Part shown: piece after piece, positions 1 to 13,495 of the stretch | Position numbering within the stretch: the first letter of the stretch is position 1 | Layout: the number at the start of each line of letters is the position of its first letter | Origin: Aureobasidium sp. EXF-3400 | Taxonomy: Eukaryota; Ascomycota; Dothideomycetes; Dothideales; Saccotheciaceae | Reading direction: 5' to 3' | Assembly: GCA_024195585.1 (NCBI GenBank) | Contig: SWBL01000181.1 | Coordinates: forward strand, 36,780 to 100,779 | Length of the DNA stretch: 64,000 bases | Made by a program: the position numbers and the translations under genes | The notes under the pieces: generated by a model | The model's database searches: none | What the model saw: only the letters and a program-made list of their open reading frames with translations | Told to the model about the DNA's origin: nothing

Positions 1-359
1 ATTTGTGAATAGATCGCAACCAAGACTGATCAACCCGGTCAAGATCATGAGAGAACCCATCCAACCTCCTGGCATGGTACGGAGTCTCATCGTGGTCAGG
101 ATGGGCCCGAAACCCCTAAGCCATCCAAGCATACCTGTTGACAACAAAGTCAGCGTGATCAGTGCAATTCGGCGGATCAGGACTCAAGACACTCACTAGC
201 AACGTTGACATCTAAGCCACGGAGAAGTCTTATCTTGGCGCGCAGGTGGAGGCATCTATCGCCTAGCAAGCAAACAAGCATCAAAGCCGCAATGAAGTAG
301 ACTCGAAGTATGATGCGAGCTGTCGAAGACAGAATGAATATATCTGCGAAGATCTGCAT
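1..359 (-). CDS. Membrane protein of unknown function, partial at window edge
   Basis: Two exons are visible: 197-359 and 1-134, with an intron at 135-196 (GTGAGT donor, CTGAC branch site, CAG acceptor). The start at 359 has a TATA-like element (TTATATAA on the minus strand near 420-428) upstream. The first 50 residues hold one hydrophobic segment (about residues 16-33) followed by basic residues. A second hydrophobic stretch appears at the end of the visible part. The rest lies outside the window. I do not recognise the family. A multi-pass or type II membrane protein is likely, but the exon model is the only firm part. Confidence 0.5.
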
Positions 360-1417
360 GTTTTGTTGTAGTGATTATGAAAATGTGAAGCAAGTGTTGC
401 AGTGAGGGCTCTGGCTCTTTTTATATAACCTCGCAACGCTTGATCATTGGATCCAAGGCATACGATACAATCATAGACGAGGTGACAAGGTTAAGAGAGA
501 ATCCAATGTCCGACACAATTGGATTGCGCGGGGCGTATGGAACACTGCAGCTGCCCTGAGATGGCGTTCAATGAAGCGTTACTTTTTCGCTTCGATGGTG
601 CTCTAGTAAGCGCGTTGATGCACCAAAGCATCGCTTGCAGAACTGATCCTAGGTGGCAGTTCGACTAGCCGCCTGTACAGGGCTTACTGATACACAGTCG
701 AGAGTTCCGCAATCGTCGTCCCCGACGCACCAGTGGCTTTGTCATGCCAGTCGGTGTCGTCTTGTGAAGTGCCACACGCGTAGAGTGGTTGTCGATGACA
801 TAGAGAACGCGCAACGCCCACGCATAAATGCAAGTACGGCAAGTACTTGACTTATCGTCAGCTTTCTGCCCCAGGATTTGGCTAGATCATGCATGCGGCG
901 GTCGGAGTTGGCTAACACCACTGTGATTGGAGTCCGGGTGGCGCCTACGCCCAGTAAAGTTGGCTAGTCTCCGGACTATGCAGTATTGGCTAGCGTCAAG
1001 ACCGCACGACTTCGATTACAGCCCTCAGCCGAGATATTTCTGGTCACCAATTCAACGAGCTGAGAAATCACTCGCGTTGAACTGGTCTGATTCCAATTAT
1101 AGCAGCGCCATCGATACATGACATACGGATCCGCTCACGCGAATAATGGAGAATGTCATAATTGTCTATATTGCGATTATATGGCTATGAGACTACGATG
1201 CTGTCATTTAATGAATTCTGGATAATGACAAGAGATGGGAGTTTGCTTAGAGCTATATTACACAGCAACGAATTGTTAATGTTTGGTGATTCTTGAATAT
1301 TCATTTGAAACCCTCATGAGCAAATCCGCCATCCAAACAGTGACAACCACAACCTAAATAGCCCCGACCGTAGAACAGGTGCACATGTCCGACGTGTATA
1401 CAATCGCATTGGATATT
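360..1417. other. Intergenic, nothing recognised
   Basis: The stretch has no ORF with coding character. The part near 1130-1330 is more AT-rich than its surroundings. It holds the promoter of the partial gene to the left and the 3' flank of the SDR gene to the right. Confidence 0.5.
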
Positions 1418-2233
1418 CTAGAGTGCTGTCCATCCTTGATCGACAGGTAAATAGACGCCGTTGATAGATGCAGCAGCGTCAGAGCAAAGGAACACGACAG
1501 CTGCTGCTACATTCTTGACAGGTGAAGATCCCTGAGCCGTGGCCATCGCCTTCTCACGGACGATTGCCATGCCTTCCTGATTGTAGCCAGCAGAAAAAGC
1601 CGTGCCAATGTTCGTCTCCATTCCGCCAGGCAAGACAGCATTACATCGAATGCCCTTGCTGCCATAGAAAACGGCAGTGTTCTTGGTGAGGCCGAGGATG
1701 GCGTGCTTTGAGGCGGTATAAGCAACGCCTACATGATAGGTCAGCTTGTAAAGTCAAACGCTTCAACATCCTGACATACCTGCGGCAAAACCACGTAGTC
1801 CGCCAATGGAAGCAATATTGACAATACATCCTGGGACATTCTTTTCCATCATGTGCTGTACGGCAGCCTTGGAGATCATGATTGGCGCGGTAAGATTGAT
1901 GGCGATCACTTTGTTATAAGTTTCCATATCCAGCGTGCCTACAGGATCCATCTTGTCCATCACACCTGCATTGTTAATCACAAAGTCCACCTTGCCAAAT
2001 CGTTCGATGGCATCTTCGAAGAGCTTGGTCACTTCGCTTTGCTGGGCAATGTTACAATGCAATGTCAGGATCTTGCTGGACTCAACAGAGGAGTGTGATT
2101 CCCGAAAATTCTGTAGCGCGTCGTTGTTGATGTCGCAAACGACTACGTTGCAGCCAGCTGTGAGAAAAGCGTCGGATATGGCCAGTCCGAGTCCTCCACA
2201 GCCTCCTGTGACCAGTGCTGTCTTGCCGTCCAT
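1418..2233 (-). CDS. Short-chain dehydrogenase/reductase (SDR)
   Basis: An NAD(P)-dependent classical SDR of about 254 residues. Exons are 1780-2233 and 1418-1728, with an intron at 1729-1779 (GTATGT donor, CTGAC branch, TAG acceptor). The Rossmann glycine motif TGGCGGLG lies near the N-terminus, followed by DINN after beta-2, NNAG in beta-4, the catalytic Ser in NIASIGG and YTASK as the Tyr-Lys pair. The splice junction restores YTASK. The C-terminus (VFLCSDAAASINGVYLPVDQG) is typical of FabG/cyclohexanol-dehydrogenase-like members. I chose the Met at 2233 because homology begins there. An in-frame Met at 2332 would add 33 residues with no family match. The substrate cannot be told from sequence. 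Confidence 0.88.
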
Positions 2234-3529
2234 ATTGATCCTGCACACGGCGAGTTGCGGATCGGTTTCTGCTCTCGTGATACCGGCGGATTCGTCTTGA
2301 TTGGTTGGGTATTGGTCGAGGCTTGGATGCAAGCTTGCAGACGCGGAAAGATGAGTGGGGATACGAGTAACAAGTGTTACTGATCACGATATTTTTTGGG
2401 ATGTCGTGAAGTTCTGGGGATAAGGAATCAAAGTCTATTAGAAAGTCAATGATGCAGAACATAGAAAGTTAATATAAACACCGGCCTCGCTATTCAAACA
2501 GCGTGATATACCGTGAGGGGTCCGGAAAAGTGTGGGGTTTGGGTTTCTTTTCGGGACCGGGACCTCGGTGTAATTCCGTCGTGCCCATCGCCGGGCGCGC
2601 ACAGACCTTGTCGCGGAAAGCCGTCACCCTGGACGGAGTAGTCTCCTTGTATCTTGATTCCTGTCAATGCGATCGTATAACACGTAGGAGAGGCTCATTA
2701 CTGATATATGGCTACCGGGGCTCTGTCTCCCTTTCTCTCAAGATCTCCACCTTTGTTGGGCGAGGAGCCTCATCTCATCTCTACTTGAATTAAGGGCAAT
2801 CACTCGTGCGCCTCGCCCATCCCACTGTTAATGCGAAGTTTGTGCAGTTCGTTTCGACTGTGTCCTTGAGTTTGGGTAGACTTACCACTACCGCATACCA
2901 TACATCAGGCTTGTGGATCCTTCTGCCATGGAGAAGCCTCGTGGAAGCCTCGCAGAAGCTTTGTAGACGCTGGAAGTTGCGTCTCCCGGAGCATATACCT
3001 TTCCTTGCAAATTTACCTGATTCACACCGAGTACAATACAAGACAGTATCGACATCCCAACACACAAGCCTGACATTTGATGCGATGACTCAAGACATCG
3101 GGACTCAGGTCCATGCACTGGGCACCATGCCGACCTTGGTATAAGTCGCCTTGTGTTTCCAATATACATAAGCTTACGAGTGTGCACAGTTTCGGCATCC
3201 CTGGAAAGCGGCCTACATACCGAAAATTCTCAACAAGTAGGATGATGTCATCATTATATCGAAACAGAGGTCGAAACCTCTTGAATAGGCCGAATTGACT
3301 CCGTCCTGGTATTCGCGTGAGCTTACCAAGCCTCGGGCCCTGCACCTATCCGTGGTCCGTCTCTTAAGTGCAAGTCCTCATCTGCAAATCATCACACGGC
3401 ATGGCTACCACTTGAATTCGGCAGATATATCTCTTGTCCTCAACTCAGTTCCCTTGGAAGTATTTAAACAATGCCGCAGACTGCTTGGTCACGGATATCA
3501 AGTCGAGTGCATCCCTCGCCATAACGACA
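2234..3529. other. Intergenic between SDR and carboxylesterase
   Basis: This is the divergent promoter region of the SDR (minus) and the carboxylesterase (plus). Short overlapping ORFs on both strands lack coding character. I see no RNA gene or repeat. Confidence 0.45.
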
Positions 3530-5479
<1,950 letters not shown>

Positions 5480-6881
5480 TGAAAGGATTGCTGTGGCGTT
5501 TTTAAAGGACCAGTAAGTCCGTTGTCTTCTTGAGTTGCATAGTAGCTTATTCCCACAACTGCAGGTCCAAATGTACAATGCTTTGGAAAAAGCATTCTTC
5601 CAACTTGAATTTCTGTAGTACTTTATGGAACGGGGTGTAAATCTCGGGCGCCTTGTCGCAAAGTAGCGCAACATATAGAAGCTGCATATCAATTTTTTCA
5701 AAAACCCTGAACATGTACACCTGTAGGCAATCGAGTCGAGATTGCGATGGCGGAAAGGTTGTCCTCTTCTCATTTGCGCACCATAACAGACTCCTTGTCT
5801 CAAGTAACGCACGACAATTTCCATCGCGGAATTGTGATTCCTTCCTAACGTACTGAGTACGGTGTGCCACCTAGGAACCATCAATTCCCTGAGTCTGTTC
5901 TTGTCCCTGCATATTGCATCTTCTAGCGCGAGGCTCGACACTGGGTAGTGGCCAAGTCCTTACTGTTGAACAACCTAGAAAAGGGAATGGATACGTACAT
6001 ATCTCAGTAACGTTGTAAAACAACTAACCAAAATTTCAATGAAAGAAAGGTACTTGGAAGATGTACAAGTATAACCGAATAATTAGGGACTTCGCGAATG
6101 AACAGAATAACAAAGTTTCGTCGCGTGACTTGGTCCGTAAAGTGACATGCAGAGCCCCTGGAGGGATGCACCTGCAGGAAGCTTGTGCAACGAGAGTTTC
6201 CGGACAACGCTTTCCACTAGCAACGTTCATGCAGGTTATCGACCAACCATTCAAACGGTCTCAGCCGCACTCGAGAAAGCGACAACTACATTGTTCTCTC
6301 GTGCCCATAAAGTTGTTAATCAAACAGTATCAATATATTCGAGAACTAAATCAAGCATAGATAAGGCGACCAGTCTTGGAGTATCAAGATAGCGGTACCT
6401 TGATCGCGGGAGTAGGCATTATTTCGCGGTTGTGAATTTATGTATTCTTTTTCCAACAACGGTCTATTGTATCTGCTGAAGCTATCGATCTATCCCGCAC
6501 ATGTACTTCTACCTACAACCTCCACATGTCGCACTCAGCTCGTGGGGATCAGCGCTCTAACGAACATCAGCGATCTTTTCCCAAACTCCACAAGATCCCC
6601 TAAAGACGTCGCTCTATCACATATGAGACATATAGGGCAAGCATTCAATGGCTTACCTGCTTTACTTGGGGATGCGCATTGGCATCCCTGCAGAGGGGGC
6701 TATGATCTGCTCCGGAGCTGAGGGCTAGGGAAAACATGCTTTGCTACCGTCAGCATTTGTTTTTACATAAGATCGTTTGATATTCCTAGTCAACTATATC
6801 CGGATCTCTCTCTCGGTCCATCTCTCACATCCATCTCCTTTGCTTCTGACCGACTTCTTTTGCCCTATCAACCTGCATGCA
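5480..6881. other. Intergenic, nothing recognised
   Basis: A 1.4 kb spacer. Open frames here and on the opposite strand (for example the 242-codon frame crossing into the esterase) look like chance shadows. The pyrimidine-rich tract at 6800-6870 is probably the 5' leader of the next gene. Confidence 0.45.
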
Positions 6882-8608
6882 ATGAGTCAAACAAGAGAAG
6901 TGTTAGACGATGACAGGGCTGCAGAAGGTCACAAACTACTGGATCTGGAAAAGCTCGACCGCAGAGATGATTTTCTCGATGGCCACAACATCAAAACCAC
7001 GACAGCTTCCCTGCGCTCACCCATTGGACGCCGCATCAGCATTACTTCCGTACTCAAAGATGGACTACCACGACTATTTATACTATCAAAATCTTGGAAA
7101 CAGTTGCTGTTTTTCTTAATACCAACATTCATCCAATCCCGTTATCTACCTCGTCGAATTGGTCAAAAGCGACCTTTGCATCCGACAGCATGGTTGGATG
7201 GCATGAGAGGAATCGCAGCTTTCTGCGTCTTCATGGATCATCTGGCATACTCCAACCATGACACATACACAGCATATGGGTATGAGTCATCCAACTATGA
7301 ATGGTTCAAATTGCCCTTGCTACGATTTTTATACACCGGAGCTTCACAAGTTGCCATTTTCTTCGTTGTGTCGGGATACGCACTGAGTTACAAACCAGTC
7401 AAACAGATGAGAAACGGAGAAAGAGAAGGATTACTCACAACACTATCTTCCTCGGTGTTCAGAAGAGCTATAAGGCTATATCTACCTTGTGTCGCTTCCA
7501 CCCTCCTCGTCATCTTATGGGTCAGGTTAGGGTTCTACGAGATGACAAGGGATTTTGCCTCCAACGACAAACTCTTGACAGGAAGGAGAGAACATCATCC
7601 CTGGAGGTATGAGACTTTGTGGAAACAGTTGGGTGTTTGGGCGGTCAAGATGTGGAGCTTTTTCAATCCGTTCGATTCCAACATGAAGATTGGCGATGGA
7701 GCATTGGATATTGATGGACACCTTTGGACTATACCTGTTGAGTTTGTGAGTTTTCGGTCTTCTCTCCTTTCACTCCTCACACTCTTCGATCTCCCATCTG
7801 TACTTCATGACTTCCATACAAATTCGGATCAACTTTGACATGCCAGATGACTAATGTGACATGCCAGAGAGCATCGCTAGTCCTGTACCTCTCGCAACTA
7901 GGCCTATCCCGCCTCAAACCCACCCTCAGAATCCCAATCCTCATCGGACTGATTCTCTACGTCCACCAGATAAACCGCTGGGAACTCCTCCTCTTCTACT
8001 CCGGATTTCTTCTCTGCGAATTGGATTTCCGTCGACAGTCATTTGCCTCCACAACCTCTTCTCCATTATCACCCATGTCTCCAACTCCTTCTGTCTTCTC
8101 TAAACCGACTGAAACCTCAAGATTGTGGTCAACGATTTATTACATGACGTTCATCTTGGGATTGTACTTTGGCTCCCAACCAGCACGAGACCTGGAACAC
8201 GCACCTGGATGGCAAACCCTGTCCACCATAATCCCCAGCCATATAAACCCGCGCGACCGCTACTTCCCAAATCTGGGCGCCATTCTCCTAATCTGGTCAA
8301 CCTCTTCGCACCAACCTCTACAATCCATCTTCACATACCCGATAATTCAGTACCTGGGTAAGATTTCTTATCCTTTGTACCTGATGCATGGAGCAGTGAT
8401 TCACACATTGAGTTACGGTATTATGGATTTCATGTGGGGCAGCTTGGGAAGAGACACTGTGTTGAGGAAAGAGATTGGATTCGGGGTTGCGGCTGTTTGG
8501 GTTGTGGTTGTCACTGTTTGGATGGCGGATTTGTTCATGAGGGCTATAGATACGCCGACTGTCCGGTTTGCAAAGTGGTTGGAGGGCAAGTGTACCATGG
8601 AAACTTGA
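6882..8608 (+). CDS. Acyltransferase-3 family membrane protein (copy 1)
   Basis: An integral membrane acyltransferase of family PF01757, 534 residues. Exons are 6882-7745 and 7868-8608. After a cytosolic N-terminus of about 85 residues comes WLDGMRGIAAFCVFMDH, the first transmembrane helix with the conserved His. Then come IFFVVSGYALSYKP and several further hydrophobic helices, ending near residue 520. It closely resembles the gene at 48963-50594 along its whole length. The intron ends in two identical candidate acceptors 21 nt apart, both in frame. The distal one (7867) matches the paralogue. Such proteins transfer acyl groups to sugars or small molecules; the acceptor is unknown. Confidence 0.87.
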
Positions 8609-8763
8609 AATCTGCCATACGTACAAGTGGTTTGTCTGTTAATGCGATAACATAAAATTGTAGGAGAGGCTCGATTTGGACAGATTTACGTGGTTCAGCG
8701 CGTGTAGAATGCATCTCAATTGCATCGGTTATGATGAGATGGGTCAAAAATTGGTTCTGCAGC

Positions 8764-11063
8764 TCACTCCTTGTACAACCAAATCAGCATACTCTGGTAA
8801 TCAGCAATCTGCCATGCCAAATTCAGTCCTCCATTCATCAACGTGTTTCCGCTCAGTGTGCCGTTGTACAGGTTACTCGAGTATCTTGCCGTAGCATTCA
8901 ACCCCTGCATCCGCAATGGTGGCGGCGCAGGCTTGATCATAGCTTGTTGCTGGAATGCAAACACCACGGCTGTGCTCTCATCTTGAGAGATCAACTGTAC
9001 AGCTGGCCAATTTGTGTCACCAGGCCATGCAAGACGGTAGAATGAACCGGAAATGACGATGGGATTGATCTTCTCATGTGTAGCCAGAATACCAGGGATC
9101 GCCGCACGCTCCTCCTCGCTGAGATCAACCGGGTTGAGCTCAAACCCGAATGAGCCACACATTAGTGCAACGTGTGCGCGATATTCAATCGAGATGTTGC
9201 GGTTGGTCAAGCCGTTGGGTACCTTGGATACATGACAGGCCATCGAGGAAGGAGGATATGCAAGAGAAGTGCCCATCTGAATGGTCAAGCGGTCCGAGGC
9301 GTCGGTGTTGTCAGATGTCCATGATTGAGGATAGTAGTGCAAGATGCCTGCATCAAAGCGACCACCGCCTGAGGCACAACCTTCCCAGAGAATCGATGGG
9401 TACGAGCCTGTCAGGTTGTCCATGACGCGATACATGCCCAGGGTGTATGCATAATCTGCGGCTGGTGACGACATTTCATGGATACCTCTGTTGTTGTCCC
9501 ACTTGATGTATGAGATGTTGGCAGACTTGATGATGTTTGGAATAGCATTGATGAGGTAATCTTGAACTTCTGGGAGTCCGAGGTTGAGGACAAGTTGATT
9601 GCGGGTAAGTGTGCGTACGTGTTTGCCAGCATACATGACCCAATCAGGATGTTCATGATATAGTGTAGAGTTGGGGTTGACCATCTCTGGCTCAACCCAG
9701 ATTCCAAACGAGAGGTCCTTGGTGGTGTTTGCGACTGCGTAGCTATCAACAGCATCGACATACGGGCCAAGGCCATCAGGGAATCGAGCAGGATTGGGTG
9801 TCCAGTCTCCAAGGCCAGCAGTGTCATTCGTGCGTGCATAAGGTGCAGTACCGAACCATCCATCATCCATGACAAACAGGTTGATACCGAGTTCAGCAGT
9901 TTCTTGAGCAAGAGTCTCGAGCGAAGTCTGATTGATGTCAGCACCGAGACCCTCCCACGAGTTGAGAAGAGCTGGTCTGGTCTCGAAGGTGTGGTTCGAT
10001 CTGGAGAGATGATTACGATATAGATCGTGGAAAGATCTGGACATGCCTCCAATACCCTGAGATGAATATATGCCAACCGCTTCAGGAGATTGGAATGTTT
10101 CGCCAGGTCCAACAGGAATGCTAGCATGGAGTGGATTCAAGCCAAGTAAGACGCGAACTAAGCCGTGAGAGAATCGTTCAGCAGTTGCTGCAAAACTGCC
10201 AGTGTAGACGAGGTTAAATCCCCAAGCTTCTCCAGTAGTCTCGGTTGTGGTGGGAGAGTGGAGTGCAAAGAAGGGGTTGTGAACGTGAGAAGAATATCCT
10301 TCAGTACTTCTGAAGCTAGTCTCGCCAAAGTCAACATTTCTGATGACTCTATTGGCTTCATGAGACCAATCGCCTTGCAGTTCAAGCATTTTCAGATCGA
10401 GATTGGGCAAGTCTGTGCTGAAACTTGCTGCTCGTTCAATAGAGATGTTATTGGTACCATTGTTGGTGATCTGGAAACTTCTTGCAATGGCGTTGTACTC
10501 GGGAAAGACTGAGTATGACAGAGCAGCAGAGACATCCGAGTAGTTGTCATAGAGTTTGACAATCAAGGTTGTGACGTCTCCAGCATTTCCATATGTTGCA
10601 GGAAGCCCGAGAAGTGCGGGCTTGCCTTGAACGATTTCATGGCTCTGATATGTGAAGGCAGAGACAGTATCACCATCAGCATGACTGATGTGAATGGCAG
10701 GAAGACGGAAATCGCTACGGCCGACATCTGGGAACTCGCGACGAACATTGGTCAAGCCAGGAGTGCCGATGTTGTCAAGTCCAGTTGACCAGCCACTGTT
10801 TGATATCTGAGCAGGACCGGTGAAATCATCTACTGGTCCTCCGAAATGGTCTGAGACGAGATCACTAGATCGAGGATCAACGTGGAAGCGATACGAAACA
10901 TCAGCGCCAGTCAAGGTGAAATTTGTGCCCGTGGCAACGATGTCTAAAGCATGTCTTAGCGTCCGAATCACATTTAACTCTAGAATGTTAACGCACCTCC
11001 ATTGACACAAGCCAATAAACCAGCAGCCAGCGAAAGCTGGAACAGACGATTGACGAAATACAT
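8764..11063 (-). CDS. Secreted alpha-galactosidase, GH36
   Basis: Hydrolyses terminal alpha-1,6-galactose from raffinose-type sugars and galactomannans, outside the cell. Exon 1 (10997-11063) encodes a 21-residue signal peptide. Exon 2 (8764-10943) encodes the rest, 748 residues in all. Family marks are NSWEGLGADI, FVMDDGWFG, WVEPEMVNPNS, the nucleophile Asp in KWDNNR and the acid/base Asp in SDNTDASDR, preceded by the CASGGGRFD motif. The length and the N-terminal beta-supersandwich plus catalytic barrel fit fungal AglC-type enzymes. Many N-glycosylation sequons are present. The tiny first exon carrying only the signal peptide is the only unusual point. Confidence 0.93.
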
Positions 11064-11964
11064 CTCGAGCAAGCTATGGTCAATAAGACTCTCACGCCAT
11101 TAAGGTAGGGCGCATTGTTTATATGTGTCACGACATGATCGGCAGAATGCTGGCTTGGCTGCTTGTTGATCATGCGACAAAACTTGGAGATCGACATGAG
11201 ATGTGGGCAAGGTGGGGTAAACTGTGTTAGAGGGCAAAGCAAGTGGTGGATAAATCGTTTGCCTTCCCGTTTTTCCTGCTGCGCACATGGCACACTGTAA
11301 AGGTTGGACATGATTTTGGATGCAACTCTAGCGATCAGTCGGACCGAGTGCTGCATCGAAATACAAGGTCTCTGCTATTTGCCAAGTATATCAATTGCTC
11401 ATATACCTCGCCTTGCATCGTGGACTGCACAACCATTGACTTGATAGAAAGGCCGTCAATTCCAGGACAGATGTAGGTGACCACTTCTTTGAACTCGGTC
11501 AAGGCTTCCATAAATCGTTATACGAACGGGACGAGAGATTTATGTATACAGACAGAAAAGCCAGACAGAGTGACGTGCGGGAAACATCCCCAGCCTCTTT
11601 GTGGAGTTGAAGCCTCAAAAGCGGGGTGTGGTTGGCGGCAGACACACGGCCCGATATCGCCATATCCTCCCCATGTGCTAAAGGTATGATGCAAGTAGCT
11701 GTAAAAATGCACAATCTTAATCAGAAACAGAACAATGTTTACTAAGGAGCGACAGATCATAGACTCTCTGTGGCTATGCCTATATTTCCAAAAGCGATCG
11801 CGCATTTTCATAGCGTATACTCTGCTTTCTGCGTAGTCGGTGTACCATGCTTCCAATTGGAAGTCATAGATCTTGGCACATGGTATACTCGAGTATAAGT
11901 CTATTGTAAGAATTATGCATTTTGTGGAAGTATGCATGTGATGGTATGTTCGCTATGCACATGA
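11064..11964. other. Intergenic, nothing recognised
   Basis: The alpha-galactosidase promoter lies in the left part and the 3' flank of the next minus-strand gene in the right part. No coding signal or repeat was seen. Confidence 0.45.
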
Positions 11965-13059
11965 TCACTGGCGATCCAGCTTCAGTACCCTGACAGCATT
12001 TCCACCCATAACATCATCTCTGCTCTTGGCGTTAGATCCAAACACTTGACTCACAGCTGCCGTATTCGTTCTGACAGAAAGCCACTCTCCCTCTTCATCG
12101 TCCAGTGGAGGAAAGAATGGATGATCAGTTCCAAACATCAATCTGTCCTTCCCGCTGGCCTCCATTGCAGCCTTTAATCCAGCCTCGCCGTATACCACAG
12201 CATCAAGATAGATGTTCGTCTTCAAAATATCCCAGATTGATCTCCTTCCTTTGATCTTGTTTGCTTGCTTCAAATGGCCGTCATGAGCAATACACGACTC
12301 GATTCTGCCAGCGAGGAAGGGTAGAGTGCCTCCCGAGTGTGCAAGCAACATCTCCAACCCGGGGAAGCGATCAAAGACGCCGGAAAGAATGGCTCGAGTA
12401 ATTGCGATGGTGGTTTCTAGGGGAAAGCCCAAGGCCAAAGGCAGGACATGTCCATACTCTGCCGCTCTGTCGCCGTAGACAGAAGCAGGAAGTCCGTAAT
12501 GAGGGTGCAAGAAGATGAGTTGTTTGGTTTCTTGCAAAGCCGCCCAGATAGGTTCGAGAGCTGGATCATCCAATCCATTTCCGAGTCCTGAGGTTCCAAT
12601 GATCACACCGCGGAAATGGGAGAGGGTGGTTAGCCGTCTGATCTCTGCGACTACTGCATCGGCACCCGCACTGAGTGGTAGAGTGCCAAATGCATACAAG
12701 CGGCCTGGATGGCGCGAACAAACTTGCTCGACATCATCGTTGATCTGTACAGCAACAGAAGCAGCCTCGGATGCGTCGCACCAATCTAGCCATGGGTTGG
12801 CAAGAGATATGACACTGATGTCGATGTGGTGTTTGTCCATAAACTTGATCTTCTCCTCCTCTTCGTAGTATTCGGGTCCGATGGGGCGACCGCGTGCAGT
12901 AGATGTTGCTGCATCTTCGCTCGGTAGAATTACAAGCCTCTCTCCAGCCGATGGGTTGTCGGAGAAGGTGCGCATGTAAGGTACGGCAGTGCGTGAACGA
13001 AGCAGCGACACGTAGGCCGGTGGGTAGATGTGTGTATGGACATCGACGACAGGTGCCAT
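11965..13059 (-). CDS. Iso-orotate (5-carboxyuracil) decarboxylase-like amidohydrolase
   Basis: A single-exon gene of 364 residues in the ACMSD-like amidohydrolase family (PF04909), which decarboxylates without oxidation. Metal ligands are visible: His8 and His10 in VDVHTHIYPP, His185 in FLHPHYG and Asp312 in FGTDHPFFPP. Long segments (VISLANPW, GTSGLGNGLDDP, EYGHVLPLALGFPLETTIA, LLAHSGGTLPFLAGRIESC, IYLDAV) are those I know from the fungal iso-orotate decarboxylases studied from Cordyceps and Metarhizium. That enzyme turns 5-carboxyuracil into uracil, the last step of thymine salvage. The divergent neighbour is a thymine-7-hydroxylase-like dioxygenase, which makes 5-carboxyuracil, so context and family agree. 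A related benzoate-type decarboxylase is the main alternative. Confidence 0.88.
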   Translation of the reverse strand: MAPVVDVHTHIYPPAYVSLLRSRTAVPYMRTFSDNPSAGERLVILPSEDAATSTARGRPIGPEYYEEEEKIKFMDKHHIDISVISLANPWLDWCDASEAASVAVQINDDVEQVCSRHPGRLYAFGTLPLSAGADAVVAEIRRLTTLSHFRGVIIGTSGLGNGLDDPALEPIWAALQETKQLIFLHPHYGLPASVYGDRAAEYGHVLPLALGFPLETTIAITRAILSGVFDRFPGLEMLLAHSGGTLPFLAGRIESCIAHDGHLKQANKIKGRRSIWDILKTNIYLDAVVYGEAGLKAAMEASGKDRLMFGTDHPFFPPLDDEEGEWLSVRTNTAAVSQVFGSNAKSRDDVMGGNAVRVLKLDRQ

Positions 13060-13495
13060 GCTTGAGACAGCTTGTTGTTACGTGATGTTTCGACGCAGTT
13101 GATCAGAGGTTAGGTGCGAAGTGCTGAAAAGCCCTGGAAGATGGATATTCGCTGGAAACAGGCTGGTCGCCAGAGCTGCCTATGTCACGCCATCCATTGC
13201 TGAGACGAACACTTGGTCTTTTGTGCCTTGATCAACAATGACAAGAAACAGCGATAGGGGAAGGATGCGATAAGAAAGACAGGATAAGAAGGTGTAGCTC
13301 TCCCCGCACTTGCAAACCCCACCATGGCTGAGATGAGCTTGGCCTATCATGCATGAAGTAGATAAGAGATGTCGCGTGAGTATAGTGATAAGCAAAGGAT
13401 GAGAGAAAGGGAGTTGAGTATAAATACTGCATGTACTTGTTTTGAAGTTTTTGTTAGTCATTCTCCAACATCTTACCTGAACACTATATCCAATC
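13060..13495. promoter_or_regulatory. Divergent promoter with clustered GATA sites
   Basis: The 436 bp between the decarboxylase and the dioxygenase holds four GATAAG hexamers on the plus strand (13269, 13283, 13361, 13387), a GATAGG at 13253 and a reverse-strand GATAG at 13344-13348. A TATA-like element (GTATAAATAC, 13418-13427) sits about 70 bp before the plus-strand start. HGATAR sites bind AreA/NIT2-type nitrogen regulators in filamentous ascomycetes. A cluster of this density suggests joint control by nitrogen supply. Confidence 0.65.

Noticed and set aside
9411..10127. A 238-codon frame in the alpha-galactosidase region
   Set aside because: It lies in another frame of the same strand as the GH36 gene and is a shadow of its codon use.
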